Source: Roseovarius sp.
GTDB taxonomy: Bacteria > Pseudomonadota > Alphaproteobacteria > Rhodobacterales > Rhodobacteraceae
Length of the DNA stretch: 64,000 bases
Direction of reading: 5' to 3'
Assembly: GCA_014359765.1 (NCBI GenBank)
Contig: JACIYT010000004.1
Coordinates: 1 to 64,000, forward strand
Notes under the pieces: model-generated
Database searches by the model: none
The model's input: the letters and a program-made list of their open reading frames with translations, nothing else
What the model was told of the DNA's origin: nothing
Made by a program: the position numbers and the translations under genes
Shown: in pieces, positions 1-9,459 of the stretch
Numbering within the stretch: position 1 is the first letter of the stretch
Layout of the letters: each line of letters starts with the position of its first letter

Positions 1-52
1 GCGCGTCGTCGGGGCCGCGGCCTCCGTAGCGCCTGTCATCTCGTTCGTTCTG

Positions 53-352
53 TCAGTCATGTTCTACTCCCGTTCCTGTCGGAAATAGCGCTCGCGACTG
101 TCTCAGAAAACCGTGCCCAAACCCAGGCAATGCGAATATGGCCGCGCCCAGGAGCAGGAAGCCACGTCCGAACGCACGTCGAACTGTAGGGGCAAACGCC
201 GCCAATAGCGTAACTACGAAGAAGACGACGTAGAATCCTGCTGTTCCTTTGCCGTCATGAAAGGCTGCAAATAGCGGAGATAGCGCCAAGCCCGCGGCAA
301 TGGCGAAGACTACTCCGATTATGATTTGAAAGATAATCCGAAGAATTTTCAT
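53..352 (-). CDS. Small hypothetical membrane protein
   Basis: Encodes 99 residues of unknown function. The N-terminus is a long hydrophobic helix, and two more hydrophobic stretches follow at about residues 40-57 and 65-80, so two to three membrane passes are likely. No family is recognised. Its ATG overlaps the stop of the preceding gene on the same strand by 4 nt (ATGA), so the two are probably translationally coupled. The base composition is clearly less GC-rich than the rest of the window and codons ending in A or T are frequent. This suggests acquired DNA, in line with its place just past the 3' end of a tRNA-Glu gene. Confidence 0.55.
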   Translation of the reverse strand: MKILRIIFQIIIGVVFAIAAGLALSPLFAAFHDGKGTAGFYVVFFVVTLLAAFAPTVRRAFGRGFLLLGAAIFALPGFGHGFLRQSRALFPTGTGVEHD

Positions 353-735
353 TGGCTGCTGGGCTCCAGGTTCTCGACGGATTCAATGCTCAGACGAATG
401 TTGCTACCACGAATTTCAACCGAACCGCTCCCGGTGATCGAACATAGTTCGTCTGTGTCAACCAAGATGCTGTCGTTGCGGCATTCGTCTTCGATTCGCT
501 CCCGAATTTCGCGGCCGGCATCCATCGTAGCGGTGAAAAATTGACCGGAAGTGCTGTAAAAGCGGAAGTTACTGTCGTTGATGCTTCTGTCGTTGTAGAA
601 AATCTTGCCGTTGAACGCGACCGGCTTCCTGTCCATAGATGCTAGGTATTCTTCAAACGTTTCGGCCGTGGCACTTCCTGCACCTGTCAAGCAAGCGCCG
701 CACAGCGTAGCAATCAACAAATGCCTCTTTAGCAT
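349..735 (-). CDS. Small secreted hypothetical protein
   Basis: Encodes 128 residues from the ATG at 735, which has a GGAGA ribosome binding site about 6 nt upstream; an ATG at 750 would add five residues. The first 24 or so residues form a Sec signal peptide (Lys-Arg, hydrophobic core, Ala-Glu after a small-residue cleavage site), so the protein is exported. The mature part has two cysteines (near DECRND and DELCSI) that could form a disulfide. No family is recognised. It is the first gene of a two-gene unit with the membrane protein it overlaps. GC is low relative to the chromosome around it. Confidence 0.55.
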   Translation of the reverse strand: MLKRHLLIATLCGACLTGAGSATAETFEEYLASMDRKPVAFNGKIFYNDRSINDSNFRFYSTSGQFFTATMDAGREIRERIEDECRNDSILVDTDELCSITGSGSVEIRGSNIRLSIESVENLEPSSQ

Positions 736-994
736 AATATCTCCCGACAACTTGAGCGCGCCCTAGCCAAACAGTGCAGCACTTTACGTCATATGTCACG
801 CGCGAAGACGCGGTCGCGTCGGATAGAAAAATAGCGACACGGGCCGGTCGGCTCGCGACATGCGGTCAGGTCTCCATGAGTTCTCGCAGGGACGCTGGGT
901 GCCGTTCTTCGATTTTCAACATTAAAGGCACCGCTTGAGAAAAGGCCCAAGTGCTGAAGTCCCATCAGCAAACACGGTCACTTGCAGGATGAAG

Positions 995-1069
995 TGGCAG
1001 CCCGTAGGGGAATCGAACCCCTCTTTCCAGGTTGAAAACCTGGCGTCCTAACCGATAGACGAACGGGCC
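995..1069 (-). tRNA. tRNA-Glu (anticodon TTC), CCA encoded
   Basis: Reading the minus strand gives a complete cloverleaf of 75 nt. The anticodon stem is CCAGG/CCTGG around the loop TTTTCAA, so the anticodon is TTC (Glu). The T-arm has GTTCGATTC between AGGGG and CCCCT, and the gene ends in an encoded CCA. Its 3' end faces the low-GC left edge of the window, the usual arrangement where a tRNA 3' end has served as an integration site. Confidence 0.97.
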
Positions 1070-1249
1070 ACGCTTGGCGTGGGGCGTGATTATGAAAATC
1101 CGCATGGGGACGCAAGAGGAATTTTTCGCAATCTTGCGGCAATGGTGATGCGGGGGGCGGATCGGGGCGGGGCGGGGGCGGTGGGGCCCCCTTTTCGTGC
1201 CGCGGGCGATCGGCTAGAGGAAGGCGCACAAGAAGCATGAAGGCCCGCC

Positions 1250-2788
1250 ATGAGACCTGTCCGCCTGCTTACCGGGATCCTCACCGTCAGCGGCTGGACG
1301 CTCCTGAGCCGGCTCTTCGGCTTTGGCCGCGATGTCATGCTGGCAAGCCTCGTTGGCCCCGGCGTGCTGATGGATGCCTTTGTCGCGGCGTTCCGCCTGC
1401 CCAACATGTTCCGCCGCTTCTTTGCCGAGGGCGCGTTCAACGCGGCCTTCGTGCCGATGTTTGCCAAGCGGCTGGAGGGCGACGGCGACGCGATCGGTTT
1501 TGCCAGCCGGGCGCTGTCGGGGCTGGGCTTTGTCCTTCTGATCCTGACCGGGCTGGGCATGGTGTTCATGCCGGGGCTGGTGTGGCTGACGGCGGAAGGG
1601 TTTTCGGGCGATGCGCGCTTCGGGTTGACTGTCGATTACGGGCGCGTGGCCTTTCCCTATATCTTCTTCATCTCGCTGGTGGCGCTGTTTTCGGGGGTGC
1701 TCAACGCCGCGGGGCGGTTTGCCGCCGCCGCCGCCGCGCCGGTCCTTCTCAACACGATCATGATGGGCGCGATGGCGCTGGCGGCCTGGCGCGGGGGCGC
1801 GGTGGTCGAGGCGCTGGTCTGGTCGGTGCCGCTGGCGGGGCTGGCGCAGCTTGCCCTTGTGTGGATCGCGGCGCGGCGGGCGGGGCTGGGCCTGCACCTG
1901 GTGCGCCCGCGCTGGACGCCCGAGATGCGCCAGCTGGTGCGCATCGCCATTCCGGCGGCGCTCGCGGGGGGCGTGGTGCAGGTCAATCTTGTCGTCGGGC
2001 AGGTCGTCGCCTCGAATTACGACAAGGCGGTGAGCTGGCTCTATTCCGCCGACCGGCTCTATCAATTGCCGCTCGGCGTGGTGGGGATCGCGGTGGGGAT
2101 CGTTCTCCTGCCCGATCTCGCGCGGCGGCTCAAGACCGGGGACGATGGCGGCGCGCGCATGGCGCTGTCGCGCGCGGGCGAGGTGGCGCTGGCGCTGACC
2201 GTGCCTTGCGCGGTGGCGCTGGTGGTGATCCCGCTGCCGCTGGTCGCGGTGCTGTTCGAGCGGGGCGCGTTTGGTGCCGATGACACGGCGGCGACGGCGC
2301 TTGCCGTGGCGATCTACGGGCTGGGACTGCCGGCCTTTGTCATGCAGAAGATCCTCCAGCCCGTCTATTTCGCGCGCGAGGACACGCGCAGCCCGTTCCG
2401 CTATGCGCTGGTGGCGATGGTGGTCAACGCGGTGCTGGCCTTTGGCCTTGCCGGGGTGATGGGCTGGATCGCGGCGGCGCTGGCGACGACGGTGGCGGGC
2501 TGGGTGATGGTGGTGCAGCTCATCCTCGGCGCGCGCGGCTATGGTGAGGTGGTGCGCTTTGACGCGCAGTTCCACCGGCGGCTGTGGCGCATCGTGCTGG
2601 CCTCGGGCGTGATGGGGGCGGTGCTCTGGGGGACCTGGGTGGCGCTCGGGCCGCTGCTTGCGCTTGGCGGCTGGCGGTGGCTGGGGCTGCTGGGGCTGAT
2701 CGGCGCGGGGGCGGTGAGTTACGGGATCGCGGGGCAGGCCGTGGGGGCGTTCAGCATGGCCGAGATTCGCGGGCGGATGCGGCGCTGA
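1250..2788 (+). CDS. murJ: Lipid II flippase MurJ
   Basis: Encodes 512 residues, a normal length for MurJ/MviN. The inner-membrane protein flips the peptidoglycan precursor lipid II to the periplasm and is essential for wall synthesis. The N-terminal sequence (TVSGWTLLSRLFGFGRDVMLA and LMDAFVAAFRLPNMFRRFFAEGAF) is the classic MurJ signature, including conserved arginines of the central cavity. About 14 hydrophobic helices run through the whole protein. A palindrome right after the stop may be its terminator. The next genes on the same strand, an aminotransferase and ftsK, also fit envelope growth and division. Confidence 0.95.
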   Translation: MRPVRLLTGILTVSGWTLLSRLFGFGRDVMLASLVGPGVLMDAFVAAFRLPNMFRRFFAEGAFNAAFVPMFAKRLEGDGDAIGFASRALSGLGFVLLILTGLGMVFMPGLVWLTAEGFSGDARFGLTVDYGRVAFPYIFFISLVALFSGVLNAAGRFAAAAAAPVLLNTIMMGAMALAAWRGGAVVEALVWSVPLAGLAQLALVWIAARRAGLGLHLVRPRWTPEMRQLVRIAIPAALAGGVVQVNLVVGQVVASNYDKAVSWLYSADRLYQLPLGVVGIAVGIVLLPDLARRLKTGDDGGARMALSRAGEVALALTVPCAVALVVIPLPLVAVLFERGAFGADDTAATALAVAIYGLGLPAFVMQKILQPVYFAREDTRSPFRYALVAMVVNAVLAFGLAGVMGWIAAALATTVAGWVMVVQLILGARGYGEVVRFDAQFHRRLWRIVLASGVMGAVLWGTWVALGPLLALGGWRWLGLLGLIGAGAVSYGIAGQAVGAFSMAEIRGRMRR

Positions 2789-2793
2789 GGGGG

Positions 2794-2810
2794 CCGGCGC
2801 GCGCCGGTTT
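2794..2810 (+). terminator. Possible terminator after murJ
   Basis: A perfect 14-bp palindrome, CCGGCGCGCGCCGG, lies five bases after the murJ stop and is followed by only three T. The stem is strong but the T-run is short, so this is a weak intrinsic terminator at best. Confidence 0.35.
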
Positions 2811-2936
2811 CGCCAAAATGCCACAATCGCGCGGCCAAGCGCCTCGTAATGCTGGACCCGGGGGCGCTGCCTGGGGTAGATTCCCCTCAACGGGGCGCAA
2901 ATGACCCCGAGCCCGAGGCAGCAAGGCAGAAACCAG

Positions 2937-4115
2937 ATGTTCCCCGAGCGGTTCTCGAACCTACCGGCCTATGCGTTCCCGCGTCTGCGCGCGCTGCTCG
3001 ATTCGCACGCGCCGGGGGGCGAGGTGGTGCACATGACGATCGGCGAGCCGACGCATCCCTTTCCGGCATGGGTCAGCGATGTCATCGCCGCGAATGCGGA
3101 GGGATTCGGGCGCTATCCGGTGAACGAGGGGATGCCCGCGCTCTTGTCGGCGATCAGCGATTGGGTGGGCCGCCGCTATGGCGTGACGCTCGATCCCGGC
3201 TCCCGCGTGATGGCGCTCAATGGCACGCGCGAGGGGCTCTATAACGCGATGATGGCGCTCTGTCCCGAGGCAAAGCGCGGCGCGCGGCCCGTGGTGCTGC
3301 TTCCGAACCCGTTCTATCAGGTCTATCTGGTCGCGGCGCTGAGCGTGGGGGCGGAGCCGGTTTTCCTCAACGCCACGCGGGAGACGGGCTATCTGCCCGA
3401 TTTCAGGTCCCTTGCGCCCGATCTGCTCGACCGGGTGGGGGTGGCCTATCTGTGTTCGCCCTCCAATCCGCAGGGCGCGGTGGCCTCGCGCGATTACTGG
3501 GCGGACCTCATCGCGCTGGCCGAGCGCCACGATTTCCGCATCTTCGCCGATGAATGCTATGCCGAGATCTACCGCGACGCGCCCCCGGTGGGTGTCTTGC
3601 AGGTGGCCCATGAGATGGGCGCGGACCCCGAACGCATCGTGGCTTTTCACAGCCTGTCGAAACGGTCGAACCTGCCCGGTCTGCGCTCGGGCTTTGTCGT
3701 GGCGGGGCCGCAGAGCATCAAGGCGCTGAAGCAGTTGCGAAACTACGCGGGCAGCCCGCTGCCGATGCCGCTGCAACATGCCGCCGCGCGGGTCTGGGCG
3801 GATGAGGCGCATGTGGTGGAGAACCGCCGCCTCTATGCGCGCAAATATGCCCGCGCCGACGAGATCCTGGGCGATGTGCCCGGCTACCTGAGCCCAGAGG
3901 CGGGGTTTTTCCTCTGGCTGCCGGTGGCCGATGGCGAGGCGGCGGCGCTCAGGCTCTGGCAGGAGACCGGCGTGCGGGTGCTGCCCGGGGCCTATCTGGG
4001 ACGGGAAGCAGGGGGCGAGAACCCCGGCCAGGGCTATATCCGGGTGGCGATGGTGGCCCCCGAGGAAGAGATGGCGCAAGGGCTCATCCGCCTGCGCGAC
4101 TGTCTCCATGGTTGA
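2937..4115 (+). CDS. dapC: PLP-dependent aminotransferase, DapC type (succinyldiaminopimelate transaminase)
   Basis: Encodes 392 residues from the ATG at 2937; an upstream in-frame ATG at 2901 would add a 12-residue tail with no similarity to the family start (MFPERFSNLPAYAF). It is a fold-type I class I/II aminotransferase. The PLP lysine is K242 in HSLSKRSNLPGLRSGF, with SPSNPQG and DECYAEIY as the other cofactor-pocket motifs. The sequence resembles DapC, which transaminates N-succinyl-2-amino-6-ketopimelate in lysine and diaminopimelate synthesis. This fits the cell-wall neighbours murJ and ftsK. A broader-specificity aminotransferase cannot be excluded. Six bases separate it from ftsK. 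Confidence 0.8.
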   Translation: MFPERFSNLPAYAFPRLRALLDSHAPGGEVVHMTIGEPTHPFPAWVSDVIAANAEGFGRYPVNEGMPALLSAISDWVGRRYGVTLDPGSRVMALNGTREGLYNAMMALCPEAKRGARPVVLLPNPFYQVYLVAALSVGAEPVFLNATRETGYLPDFRSLAPDLLDRVGVAYLCSPSNPQGAVASRDYWADLIALAERHDFRIFADECYAEIYRDAPPVGVLQVAHEMGADPERIVAFHSLSKRSNLPGLRSGFVVAGPQSIKALKQLRNYAGSPLPMPLQHAAARVWADEAHVVENRRLYARKYARADEILGDVPGYLSPEAGFFLWLPVADGEAAALRLWQETGVRVLPGAYLGREAGGENPGQGYIRVAMVAPEEEMAQGLIRLRDCLHG

Positions 4116-4121
4116 GCGAGG

Positions 4122-7022
4122 GTGAGCAGGAAAATGGCATATCAGACACGCGGGCGCGAGCCGCTCTTTGACAGCACCACCGCCGAGGCGATCGAGAAGC
4201 GCGGCAAGGAATTGCTGGGTCTGGCGTTGCTTGGCCTGGCGTTCGTGGCGGGCGGGGCGATCCTGTCCTACAGCCCCACGGACCCGAGCTGGATGGCCGC
4301 GACGGATGCGCCTGTGCGCAACTGGCTCGGGATGACGGGGGCGGGGATTGTCGCGCCGCTCTTCATGGTGATCGGCTGGGGGGGCTTGGGCCTTGCGCTG
4401 GTGCCGGGGGCGTGGGGGCTGCGGCTGATGCTGCACCGGGGCGAGGAACGGGCCGCGGGGCGGCTCATCTTCGCGCCGGTCTGGATCGCGGTGCTGTCGC
4501 TCCATGCCGCGACGCTCGCGCCGGGCGCGGAATGGGCGGCGCATCACAGCTTCGGGCTGGGCGGGCTCTTTGGCGATACGATCCTCGGTTCGTTGCTGGG
4601 GCTGATGCCGCTTGACGCGGGTCCTGGCCTGCGGCTGGCCTCGGTCGGGCTGGGCGCGGGTGTGCTGGGGGTCGGGGCCTTCGTGCTCGGCTTCAGCGGG
4701 GCCGAACTGCGCCGGATCGGGCGCTTCCTGGTGCTGGGCGTGATCCTGGGCTATGCCGCGCTGCGAGCGGGGCTCGGGCGGGGCGCGGGCGGGCTGGCGC
4801 GCGCGGGGCAGGGGGCACAGGCGCGCATGGCGGCACGCCGCGCGGCGGCGACGGCCACCACCCCGAAGGATCACCCCGCAGCCGCCCGCGCCGAGCCGGC
4901 GCTGACCGGCGCGCGCGTGCGCCGCCCCGATGCGATGCCGGCCGAGGCCGCCCCGGCACCCATGGCCGAGAGGGCCGACAGGGCCGGCGGGCTGCTCGCG
5001 CGGATGCCCTCGCTCCTGCGCAAGCCCGAGGCGATGCCTGTGCCCGAACTGGTGGAGCAGGAGGCCCTCGACGCCGAGGCCCCCTCTGACGCGCGCGTTC
5101 GCGCGCGCATCTCCGACGCGATCCGCAGCCGCGCGAGGCAGAACCCGGCGCTGCGCACCGACAGCATCGCCCCCCTCACCAGGGGGCGCGGGCGTGGCCC
5201 CGATCCGCTCATCTTCAAGCCCGAGCCGCCGCTGACCGCGCGACAGGTCCCGCTGCCGCTTTCGCAGATGCCCGAGGCCATTGACGAGCCGATGATCGAA
5301 GCGGATTTCGAGGCGGCCGACCCCGGCCTTGCGCCTGCTTCTGCGCCGGCCCCCGCTGCCGCTGCCCCTGCCGCTTCTGCCCCGCGCATCCCCGTCCCCG
5401 AGCCGCGCAAGGTGGTGCAGCACATGCCGCAGAAGCCGATCGCGCCGTCGGCGCGCGCGCGTGCCGAGGCGCAGCCCGCGCTGACCTTTGCCGCCGAGCC
5501 GCCGGCCTGCGAGCTGCCGCCGCTCTCGCTGCTGTCGGATCCGGCGCAGATCACCCGCCACCATCTGAGCGACGAGGCGCTGGAGGAAAACGCCCGGATG
5601 CTGGAGAATGTTCTCGACGATTACGGCGTCAAGGGCGAGATCGTGAGTGTGCGCCCCGGCCCGGTGGTGACGATGTATGAGCTGGAGCCCGCGCCGGGCC
5701 TCAAGGCGAGCCGCGTGATCGGCCTCTCCGACGATATCGCGCGGTCGATGAGCGCGCTGAGCGCGCGCGTCTCGACGGTGCCGGGGCGATCGGTCATCGG
5801 GATCGAACTGCCCAATGACAACCGCGAGATGGTCAGCTTTCGCGAGATCCTCTCGAGCCGCGCCTATGGCGATGGCAACCAGAAGCTGCCGCTCGCGCTC
5901 GGCAAGGATATCGGCGGCGAGCCGATGGTGGCGAATCTCGCCAGGATGCCGCACCTGCTGATTGCCGGGACCACCGGTTCGGGCAAGTCGGTGGCGATCA
6001 ACACCATGATCCTGAGCCTGCTCTACAAGCTGACGCCGGAGGACTGCCGCCTCATCATGATCGACCCGAAGATGCTGGAACTGAGCGTCTATGACGGCAT
6101 CCCGCATCTCCTCAGCCCCGTCGTGACCGACCCGAAAAAGGCGGTGGTCGCGCTCAAATGGGTGGTGGCCGAGATGGAGGACCGCTATCGCAAGATGTCC
6201 AAGATGGGCGTGCGCAATATCGACGGCTACAATGGCCGCGTGGCCGAGGCGCTCAGGAAGGGCGAGATGTTCTCGCGCACGGTGCAGACCGGATTTGACG
6301 ACGAGACCGGCGAGCCGGTGTTCGAGACCGAGGAATTCGCGCCCGAGAAGATGCCCTATATCGTGGTGATCGTCGATGAGATGGCCGATCTGATGATGGT
6401 CGCGGGCAAGGAGATCGAGGCCTGCATCCAGCGCCTTGCGCAGATGGCGCGGGCCTCGGGCATCCACCTCATCATGGCGACACAGCGCCCCTCGGTCGAT
6501 GTCATCACCGGCACGATCAAGGCCAACTTTCCGACGCGGATCAGCTTTCAGGTCACGTCCAAGATCGACAGCCGCACGATCCTGGGCGAGCAGGGGGCCG
6601 AGCAACTCCTGGGAATGGGCGACATGCTCTACATGGCGGGGGGGGGCAGGATCACCCGCTGCCACGCGCCCTTTGTCAGCGACGAGGAGGTGGAGGAGGT
6701 CGTCAACCATCTCAAGGCCTTCGGGCCGCCTGACTATGTGGGCACCGTGCTCCAGGGCCCTGACGAGGAGCGCGCCGAGAGCATCGACGCGGTGCTCGGC
6801 CTCGGCACTGGCGGCAATACCGATGGCGACGACGCGCTCTACGATCAGGCGGTGGCGATCGTGGCGAAGGATCGCAAATGCTCCACCTCCTATATCCAGC
6901 GCAAGCTGGCCATCGGCTATAACAAGGCCGCGCGCCTCGTGGAGCAGATGGAGGATGAGGGCGTGGTCAGCCCCGCCAACCACGTCGGCAAGCGCGAGGT
7001 TCTGGTGCCCGAGCCGCAATAG
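4122..7022 (+). CDS. ftsK: DNA translocase FtsK
   Basis: Encodes 966 residues from a GTG at 4122; an ATG at 4134 is an equally possible start. FtsK is a division-septum protein that pumps DNA to resolve chromosome dimers at dif. The first ~210 residues carry four membrane helices. A long Ala/Pro/Arg-rich linker follows to about residue 470, then the RecA-like motor with Walker A GTTGSGKS (from residue 616) and Walker [13 protein letters not shown]. The C-terminal winged-helix gamma domain, which reads KOPS, is at the end ([21 protein letters not shown]). The gene starts six bases after the aminotransferase and ends next to a convergent TetR gene. Confidence 0.96.
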   Translation: MSRKMAYQTRGREPLFDSTTAEAIEKRGKELLGLALLGLAFVAGGAILSYSPTDPSWMAATDAPVRNWLGMTGAGIVAPLFMVIGWGGLGLALVPGAWGLRLMLHRGEERAAGRLIFAPVWIAVLSLHAATLAPGAEWAAHHSFGLGGLFGDTILGSLLGLMPLDAGPGLRLASVGLGAGVLGVGAFVLGFSGAELRRIGRFLVLGVILGYAALRAGLGRGAGGLARAGQGAQARMAARRAAATATTPKDHPAAARAEPALTGARVRRPDAMPAEAAPAPMAERADRAGGLLARMPSLLRKPEAMPVPELVEQEALDAEAPSDARVRARISDAIRSRARQNPALRTDSIAPLTRGRGRGPDPLIFKPEPPLTARQVPLPLSQMPEAIDEPMIEADFEAADPGLAPASAPAPAAAAPAASAPRIPVPEPRKVVQHMPQKPIAPSARARAEAQPALTFAAEPPACELPPLSLLSDPAQITRHHLSDEALEENARMLENVLDDYGVKGEIVSVRPGPVVTMYELEPAPGLKASRVIGLSDDIARSMSALSARVSTVPGRSVIGIELPNDNREMVSFREILSSRAYGDGNQKLPLALGKDIGGEPMVANLARMPHLLIAGTTGSGKSVAINTMILSLLYKLTPEDCRLIMIDPKMLELSVYDGIPHLLSPVVTDPKKAVVALKWVVAEMEDRYRKMSKMGVRNIDGYNGRVAEALRKGEMFSRTVQTGFDDETGEPVFETEEFAPEKMPYIVVIVDEMADLMMVAGKEIEACIQRLAQMARASGIHLIMATQRPSVDVITGTIKANFPTRISFQVTSKIDSRTILGEQGAEQLLGMGDMLYMAGGGRITRCHAPFVSDEEVEEVVNHLKAFGPPDYVGTVLQGPDEERAESIDAVLGLGTGGNTDGDDALYDQAVAIVAKDRKCSTSYIQRKLAIGYNKAARLVEQMEDEGVVSPANHVGKREVLVPEPQ

Positions 7023-7029
7023 GGGTGGC

Positions 7030-7626
7030 TCAGGCCGCCACCGCCTTGCGCACCATGTCCCAATAGAGCGCCTCGACCTGCGCGAGGCTCAGCCGCCCGC
7101 GCGCGCGGAACCAGGTATTGACGCCGGTCAGCATGGAAATGAGCGCCATCGCGGCGATGCGCGGCTCGGCCACGGCAAACGCCCCCTCGGCCACGCCATG
7201 CCGCAAGATCGCCTCGAGCCGCGTCTCGTAGTCGCGGCGCAGCCCCTCGATCACCGCGAAATTCGCAGGCTCGAGGCTGCGCAACTCCATGTAGGAGACG
7301 AACACCGCTTCGGCCCGCCGGGTATTGAAGCGGATGTGAAACCGGGTGAACGCCTCGAGTGCCGCGCGCGCATCGCCGGCGGGCAGGCGGCCCGCCTCGG
7401 CCTCCCAGGCGGCCAGCAGATCCTCCAGATGCGTGCGCATGAGATCGAAGAGCAGGCTCTGCTTGTCGCGGGTGTAATTGTAGAGCGCGCCCGCCTGCAC
7501 CCCTACCTCCGCGGCGATCTGGCGCATCGAGACGGCCGCATAGCCATGCCGCGCGAACAGTCGCAGCGCCGCCTCGCGCACACGCGGGCCGGTGATGTCG
7601 GAATGTGAACCCTGGGTCCGTGCCAT
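7030..7626 (-). CDS. TetR/AcrR family transcriptional regulator
   Basis: Encodes 198 residues. The N-terminal helix-turn-helix is typical of TetR (AALRLFARHGYAAVSMRQIAAEVGVQAGALYNYTRDK, roughly residues 18-53). The C-terminal ligand domain is all-helical and not assignable to a ligand. A perfect 16-bp palindrome lies 14 bp upstream of its start codon, so autoregulation is likely. The next gene rightward is a small lipoprotein pointing away, which makes a divergent pair around the operator. FadR/PsrA-like regulators of fatty-acid genes use similar half-sites, but the target here is unknown. Convergent with ftsK, 7 bp apart. Confidence 0.85.
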   Translation of the reverse strand: MARTQGSHSDITGPRVREAALRLFARHGYAAVSMRQIAAEVGVQAGALYNYTRDKQSLLFDLMRTHLEDLLAAWEAEAGRLPAGDARAALEAFTRFHIRFNTRRAEAVFVSYMELRSLEPANFAVIEGLRRDYETRLEAILRHGVAEGAFAVAEPRIAAMALISMLTGVNTWFRARGRLSLAQVEALYWDMVRKAVAA

Positions 7627-7639
7627 GATCCCGGTTTAA

Positions 7640-7655
7640 CTGAACGCGCGTTCAG
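7640..7655. promoter_or_regulatory. TetR operator palindrome
   Basis: CTGAACGCGCGTTCAG is a perfect 16-bp palindrome, 14 bp upstream of the TetR start codon and about 75 bp upstream of the divergent lipoprotein gene. TetR-family dimers bind such sites, so this is the likely autoregulatory operator. Confidence 0.65.
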
Positions 7656-7729
7656 ATCAAAGCCCCCGCTTGCCCCGCGCCGCGCAGGGTGGCAAGAAGA
7701 ACCCGTCCCGCGCCGCCAGGGGTCCGATC

Positions 7730-8011
7730 ATGCGCCGTGCCTTCGTCCTCGTCAGCCTCTGCCTGCTCGCGGGTTGCACCGATCCCTATCCGCGCGCCGA
7801 TCCGGATGCCGTGGACAAGGCCGCGCCCTATCCCGAACTGGTCCCCGCTGAGGCCATCCGCGCCGGCGTGCCGGCGCCCCGCGCCACGCCCGAGGCCGAG
7901 GAGGCGCTGGCCGCCCGCGCCGAAAGGCTGCACGCCCGCGCCGGCGCCCTGCGCCGCCCGGTGATCGAACCCGCAGATCGCGCCCGGATGGAAGCGGGTG
8001 TCGCCGACTGA
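7730..8011 (+). CDS. Small predicted lipoprotein
   Basis: Encodes 93 residues from the ATG at 7730. The start MRRAFVLVSLCLLAGC is a lipoprotein signal peptide with lipobox LLAGC, so the cysteine at residue 16 should be lipidated and the protein anchored in an envelope membrane. The rest is Ala/Arg/Glu-rich, with a helical, possibly coiled-coil stretch at about residues 52-75. No function is recognised. It lies between a TetR gene, divergent, and hom, same strand, 93 bp downstream. Confidence 0.7.
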   Translation: MRRAFVLVSLCLLAGCTDPYPRADPDAVDKAAPYPELVPAEAIRAGVPAPRATPEAEEALAARAERLHARAGALRRPVIEPADRARMEAGVAD

Positions 8012-8104
8012 AGCCGCGCGCCCGGCCAAGCCGCGTTGCATGGCCCCCGCGAACCCGTTACATCGCGCCGCAAGCGACGGATGAACGAGGATCGGAGCAG
8101 CCCC

Positions 8105-9391
8105 ATGACCACCCCCTTGCGCCTTGGCATTGCCGGGCTTGGCACTGTTGGCACCGGCGTGGTGCGCATCGTGCGGCAGAAGGCGGCGCTGATCGCGGCG
8201 CGGGCGGGCCGGGAGGTGACGATCACCGCCGTATCGGCGCGCAACCGCGACAGGGATCGCGGCGTGAGCCTCGCCGGCTATGCCTGGGAGGACGATCCCG
8301 TGGCGCTCGCCCGGCGCGACGATGTGGATGTGTTCGTGGAACTGATGGGCGGCTCGGACGGCCCGGCCAAGGCCGCGACCGAGGCCGCGATCGCCGCCGG
8401 CAAGGACGTGGTGACGGCCAACAAGGCCATGCTCGCCCATCACGGGCAGGCGCTGGCGCTGGCCGCCGAGGCCGCAGGCCGCGTGATCCGCTTCGAGGCG
8501 GCCGTCGCAGGCGGCATCCCGGTGGTCAAGACGCTGACCGAGGGGCTGGCCGGCAACGAGATCACCCGCGTGATGGGCGTGATGAACGGCACCTGCAACT
8601 ACATCCTGACGCGGATGCAGGCCACCGGACAGGGCTATGATGCGCTTTTCGAGGAGGCGGACCGGCTCGGCTATCTGGAGGCCGACCCCAATCTCGACGT
8701 GGGCGGCATCGACGCGGGTCACAAGCTCGCGCTGCTCGCGGCCATCGCCTTTGGCTGCCAGGTGGATTTCGACGGCGTGGCGCTCGAGGGGATCCAGTCG
8801 ATCACCCTCGATGATATCCGCCGCGCTGCCGACATGGGCTATCGGATCAAGCTGCTGGGCGTGGCGCAGATGACGGGGCGCGGGCTCGAACAGCGCATGT
8901 CGCCCTGTCTCGTGCCCGCCAGCAGCCCGCTGGGGCAGCTCGAGGGCGGCACCAACATGGTCGTGCTCGAGGGCGATCAGGTCGAACAGATCGTGCTGCG
9001 CGGCCCCGGCGCGGGCATGGGGCCGACCGCGAGCGCGGTCATGGCCGATGTCATCGACATCGCGCGCGGCACCCGCCTCTCGACCTTTGGTCAGCCCGCC
9101 GCGTCCCTCTCGCGCTGCGCCCGCGCCACGAGCGCGACGCCCGCGCGCTACTATCTGCGCATGGCGCTGGTGGACAAGCCCGGCGCGCTGGCCAAGGTCG
9201 CCACCTGCCTCGGCGAGGCGGGCGTCTCGATCGACCGGATGCGCCAATATCGCCACGACGATGCAGCCGCCCCCGTGCTCATCGTCACCCACAAGACCAA
9301 TCGCGACGCGCTCGACACCGCGCTTGCCGCCATCGGCCGGCTCGACGTGCTGGCCGAGGCGCCTGTCGCGCTCCGGATCGAGCAGGTCTGA
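8105..9391 (+). CDS. hom: Homoserine dehydrogenase
   Basis: Encodes 428 residues from the ATG at 8105, chosen because the family begins at the nucleotide-binding strand (PLRLGIAGLGTVGTGVV); in-frame upstream ATGs give non-conserved tails. The enzyme reduces aspartate semialdehyde to homoserine, the branch point to threonine and methionine. Order: Rossmann domain with GLGTVG, the catalytic domain with NGTCNYIL and the signature EADPNLDVGGIDAGHKLA, and a C-terminal ACT domain (YYLRMALVDKPGALAKVA) for feedback control, usually by threonine. It is followed by glpX and recJ on the same strand. Confidence 0.95.
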   Translation: MTTPLRLGIAGLGTVGTGVVRIVRQKAALIAARAGREVTITAVSARNRDRDRGVSLAGYAWEDDPVALARRDDVDVFVELMGGSDGPAKAATEAAIAAGKDVVTANKAMLAHHGQALALAAEAAGRVIRFEAAVAGGIPVVKTLTEGLAGNEITRVMGVMNGTCNYILTRMQATGQGYDALFEEADRLGYLEADPNLDVGGIDAGHKLALLAAIAFGCQVDFDGVALEGIQSITLDDIRRAADMGYRIKLLGVAQMTGRGLEQRMSPCLVPASSPLGQLEGGTNMVVLEGDQVEQIVLRGPGAGMGPTASAVMADVIDIARGTRLSTFGQPAASLSRCARATSATPARYYLRMALVDKPGALAKVATCLGEAGVSIDRMRQYRHDDAAAPVLIVTHKTNRDALDTALAAIGRLDVLAEAPVALRIEQV

Positions 9392-9459
9392 GGCGCGGCT
9401 TGTGCGCGCCCCCGGGCCTGTCTAACCTGCCGAAATTCCAGTCCATCGAGGATCGTCCC

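Noticed and set aside
789-971. Possible 60-residue gene left of the tRNA
   Set aside because: No ribosome binding site, no family and no composition signal; likely chance.
2961-7019. Very long open frame on the minus strand opposite dapC and ftsK
   Set aside because: It is an antisense shadow: His/Arg-rich, no domain, and fully covered by two conserved genes. High GC removes stop codons from such frames.
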